Shown here in pieces: positions 5,964 through 6,113 of a DNA stretch of 6,113 bases. Made by a program: the position numbers and the translations under genes. The DNA comes from a bacterium (lineage in GTDB: Bacteria; Tectomicrobia; Entotheonellia; Entotheonellales; Entotheonellaceae), in the NCBI GenBank assembly GCA_027294925.1, contig JAPULM010000503.1:1-6113 (forward strand). The letters run 5' to 3'. Numbering within the stretch: the first letter of the stretch is position 1; every line of letters starts with the position of its first letter. The notes under the pieces are model-generated. The model had not been told where the DNA came from. It saw nothing but the letters and a program-made list of their open reading frames with translations, and searched no databases.

Positions 5964-6113
5964 ATGTTTTTTGAGACGGAATTAGGACTAAAACCGCCGC
6001 CATTCACTCACACTGTATACAACGCATTGGTGGTACCAAGACCGATTGGCTGGATAAGCTCGATGAGTGAGGACGGCGTAATCAATTTAGCACCATATAG
6101 TTTTTTCAACTCG
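5964..6113 (+). CDS. Flavin reductase family protein (DIM6/NTAB), N-terminal part
   Basis: The first 50 codons of a gene run off the right edge. The segment VVPRPIGWISS (23-33) followed by SEDGVINLAPYSFFN (35-49) is the hallmark start of the FMN-binding split-barrel flavin reductase family (PF01613). Members bind FMN and often reduce flavin with NAD(P)H for a partner monooxygenase; others have unknown substrates. The conserved RPIGW loop and the N-L-A-P-Y-S segment lie near the flavin phosphate in known structures. GGAAGG lies 6 nt before the ATG at 5964 and supports this start. Full members run to about 200 residues, so roughly three quarters is missing. The lactonase gene lies 163 bp upstream on the same strand. 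Family call is strong; partner and substrate are unknown. Confidence 0.9.
   Translation, partial: MFFETELGLKPPPFTHTVYNALVVPRPIGWISSMSEDGVINLAPYSFFNS

Overview
This is a bacterial chromosomal window of moderate GC content with five protein genes. From left to right they are a 5' portion of mutS (minus strand, cut by the left edge), a small Lin0512-family gene (plus), a stand-alone CinA C-terminal-domain gene (minus), an Acr3-type arsenite efflux gene (minus) and an SMP-30/gluconolactonase gene (plus). The first 50 codons of a DIM6/NTAB-type flavin reductase gene (plus) run off the right edge. There are no RNA genes, insertion sequences, CRISPR arrays, phage genes or long repeats.

Host: the clear purine-rich Shine-Dalgarno sites (AGGAG, AAGGAG, AGGAGG) and the MutS style (GPNMAGKS P-loop, FGYYIEVS block) fit a Firmicutes-type bacterium. 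A metal- or acid-tolerant member such as a Sulfobacillus-like organism would suit the arsenite pump. This is inference only; other phyla carry close relatives of the CinA-like protein, Acr3 and the lactonase.

Layout: mutS (1-1898, minus) and the Lin0512 gene (2242-2583, plus) diverge from a 343-bp spacer. That spacer holds a plausible promoter for the Lin0512 gene, an inverted repeat around its -35 box, and a leader that can fold into two mutually exclusive hairpins. The Lin0512 gene converges on the CinA-like gene (2649-3134, minus) across 65 bp that contain a weak terminator. acr3 (3296-4495, minus) lies 161 bp upstream of the CinA-like gene on the same strand. acr3 diverges from the gluconolactonase gene (4817-5800, plus) across 321 bp holding two opposed promoters, each with a short inverted repeat. 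The flavin reductase gene starts 163 bp after the lactonase gene and appears to have its own promoter and operator-like repeat.

How the genes relate: this looks like a collection of independent units rather than one pathway. MutS does mismatch repair, the CinA-like protein may act in pyridine-nucleotide salvage, Acr3 exports arsenite, and the lactonase and flavin reductase may belong to separate sugar or aromatic catabolic functions. No arsR or arsC is visible near acr3. I found no convincing new multi-gene system. The observations most worth checking are the switch-like leader of the Lin0512 gene, the altered active-site residues of the CinA-like protein, the long loop in Acr3, and the operator-like repeats at three of the promoters.
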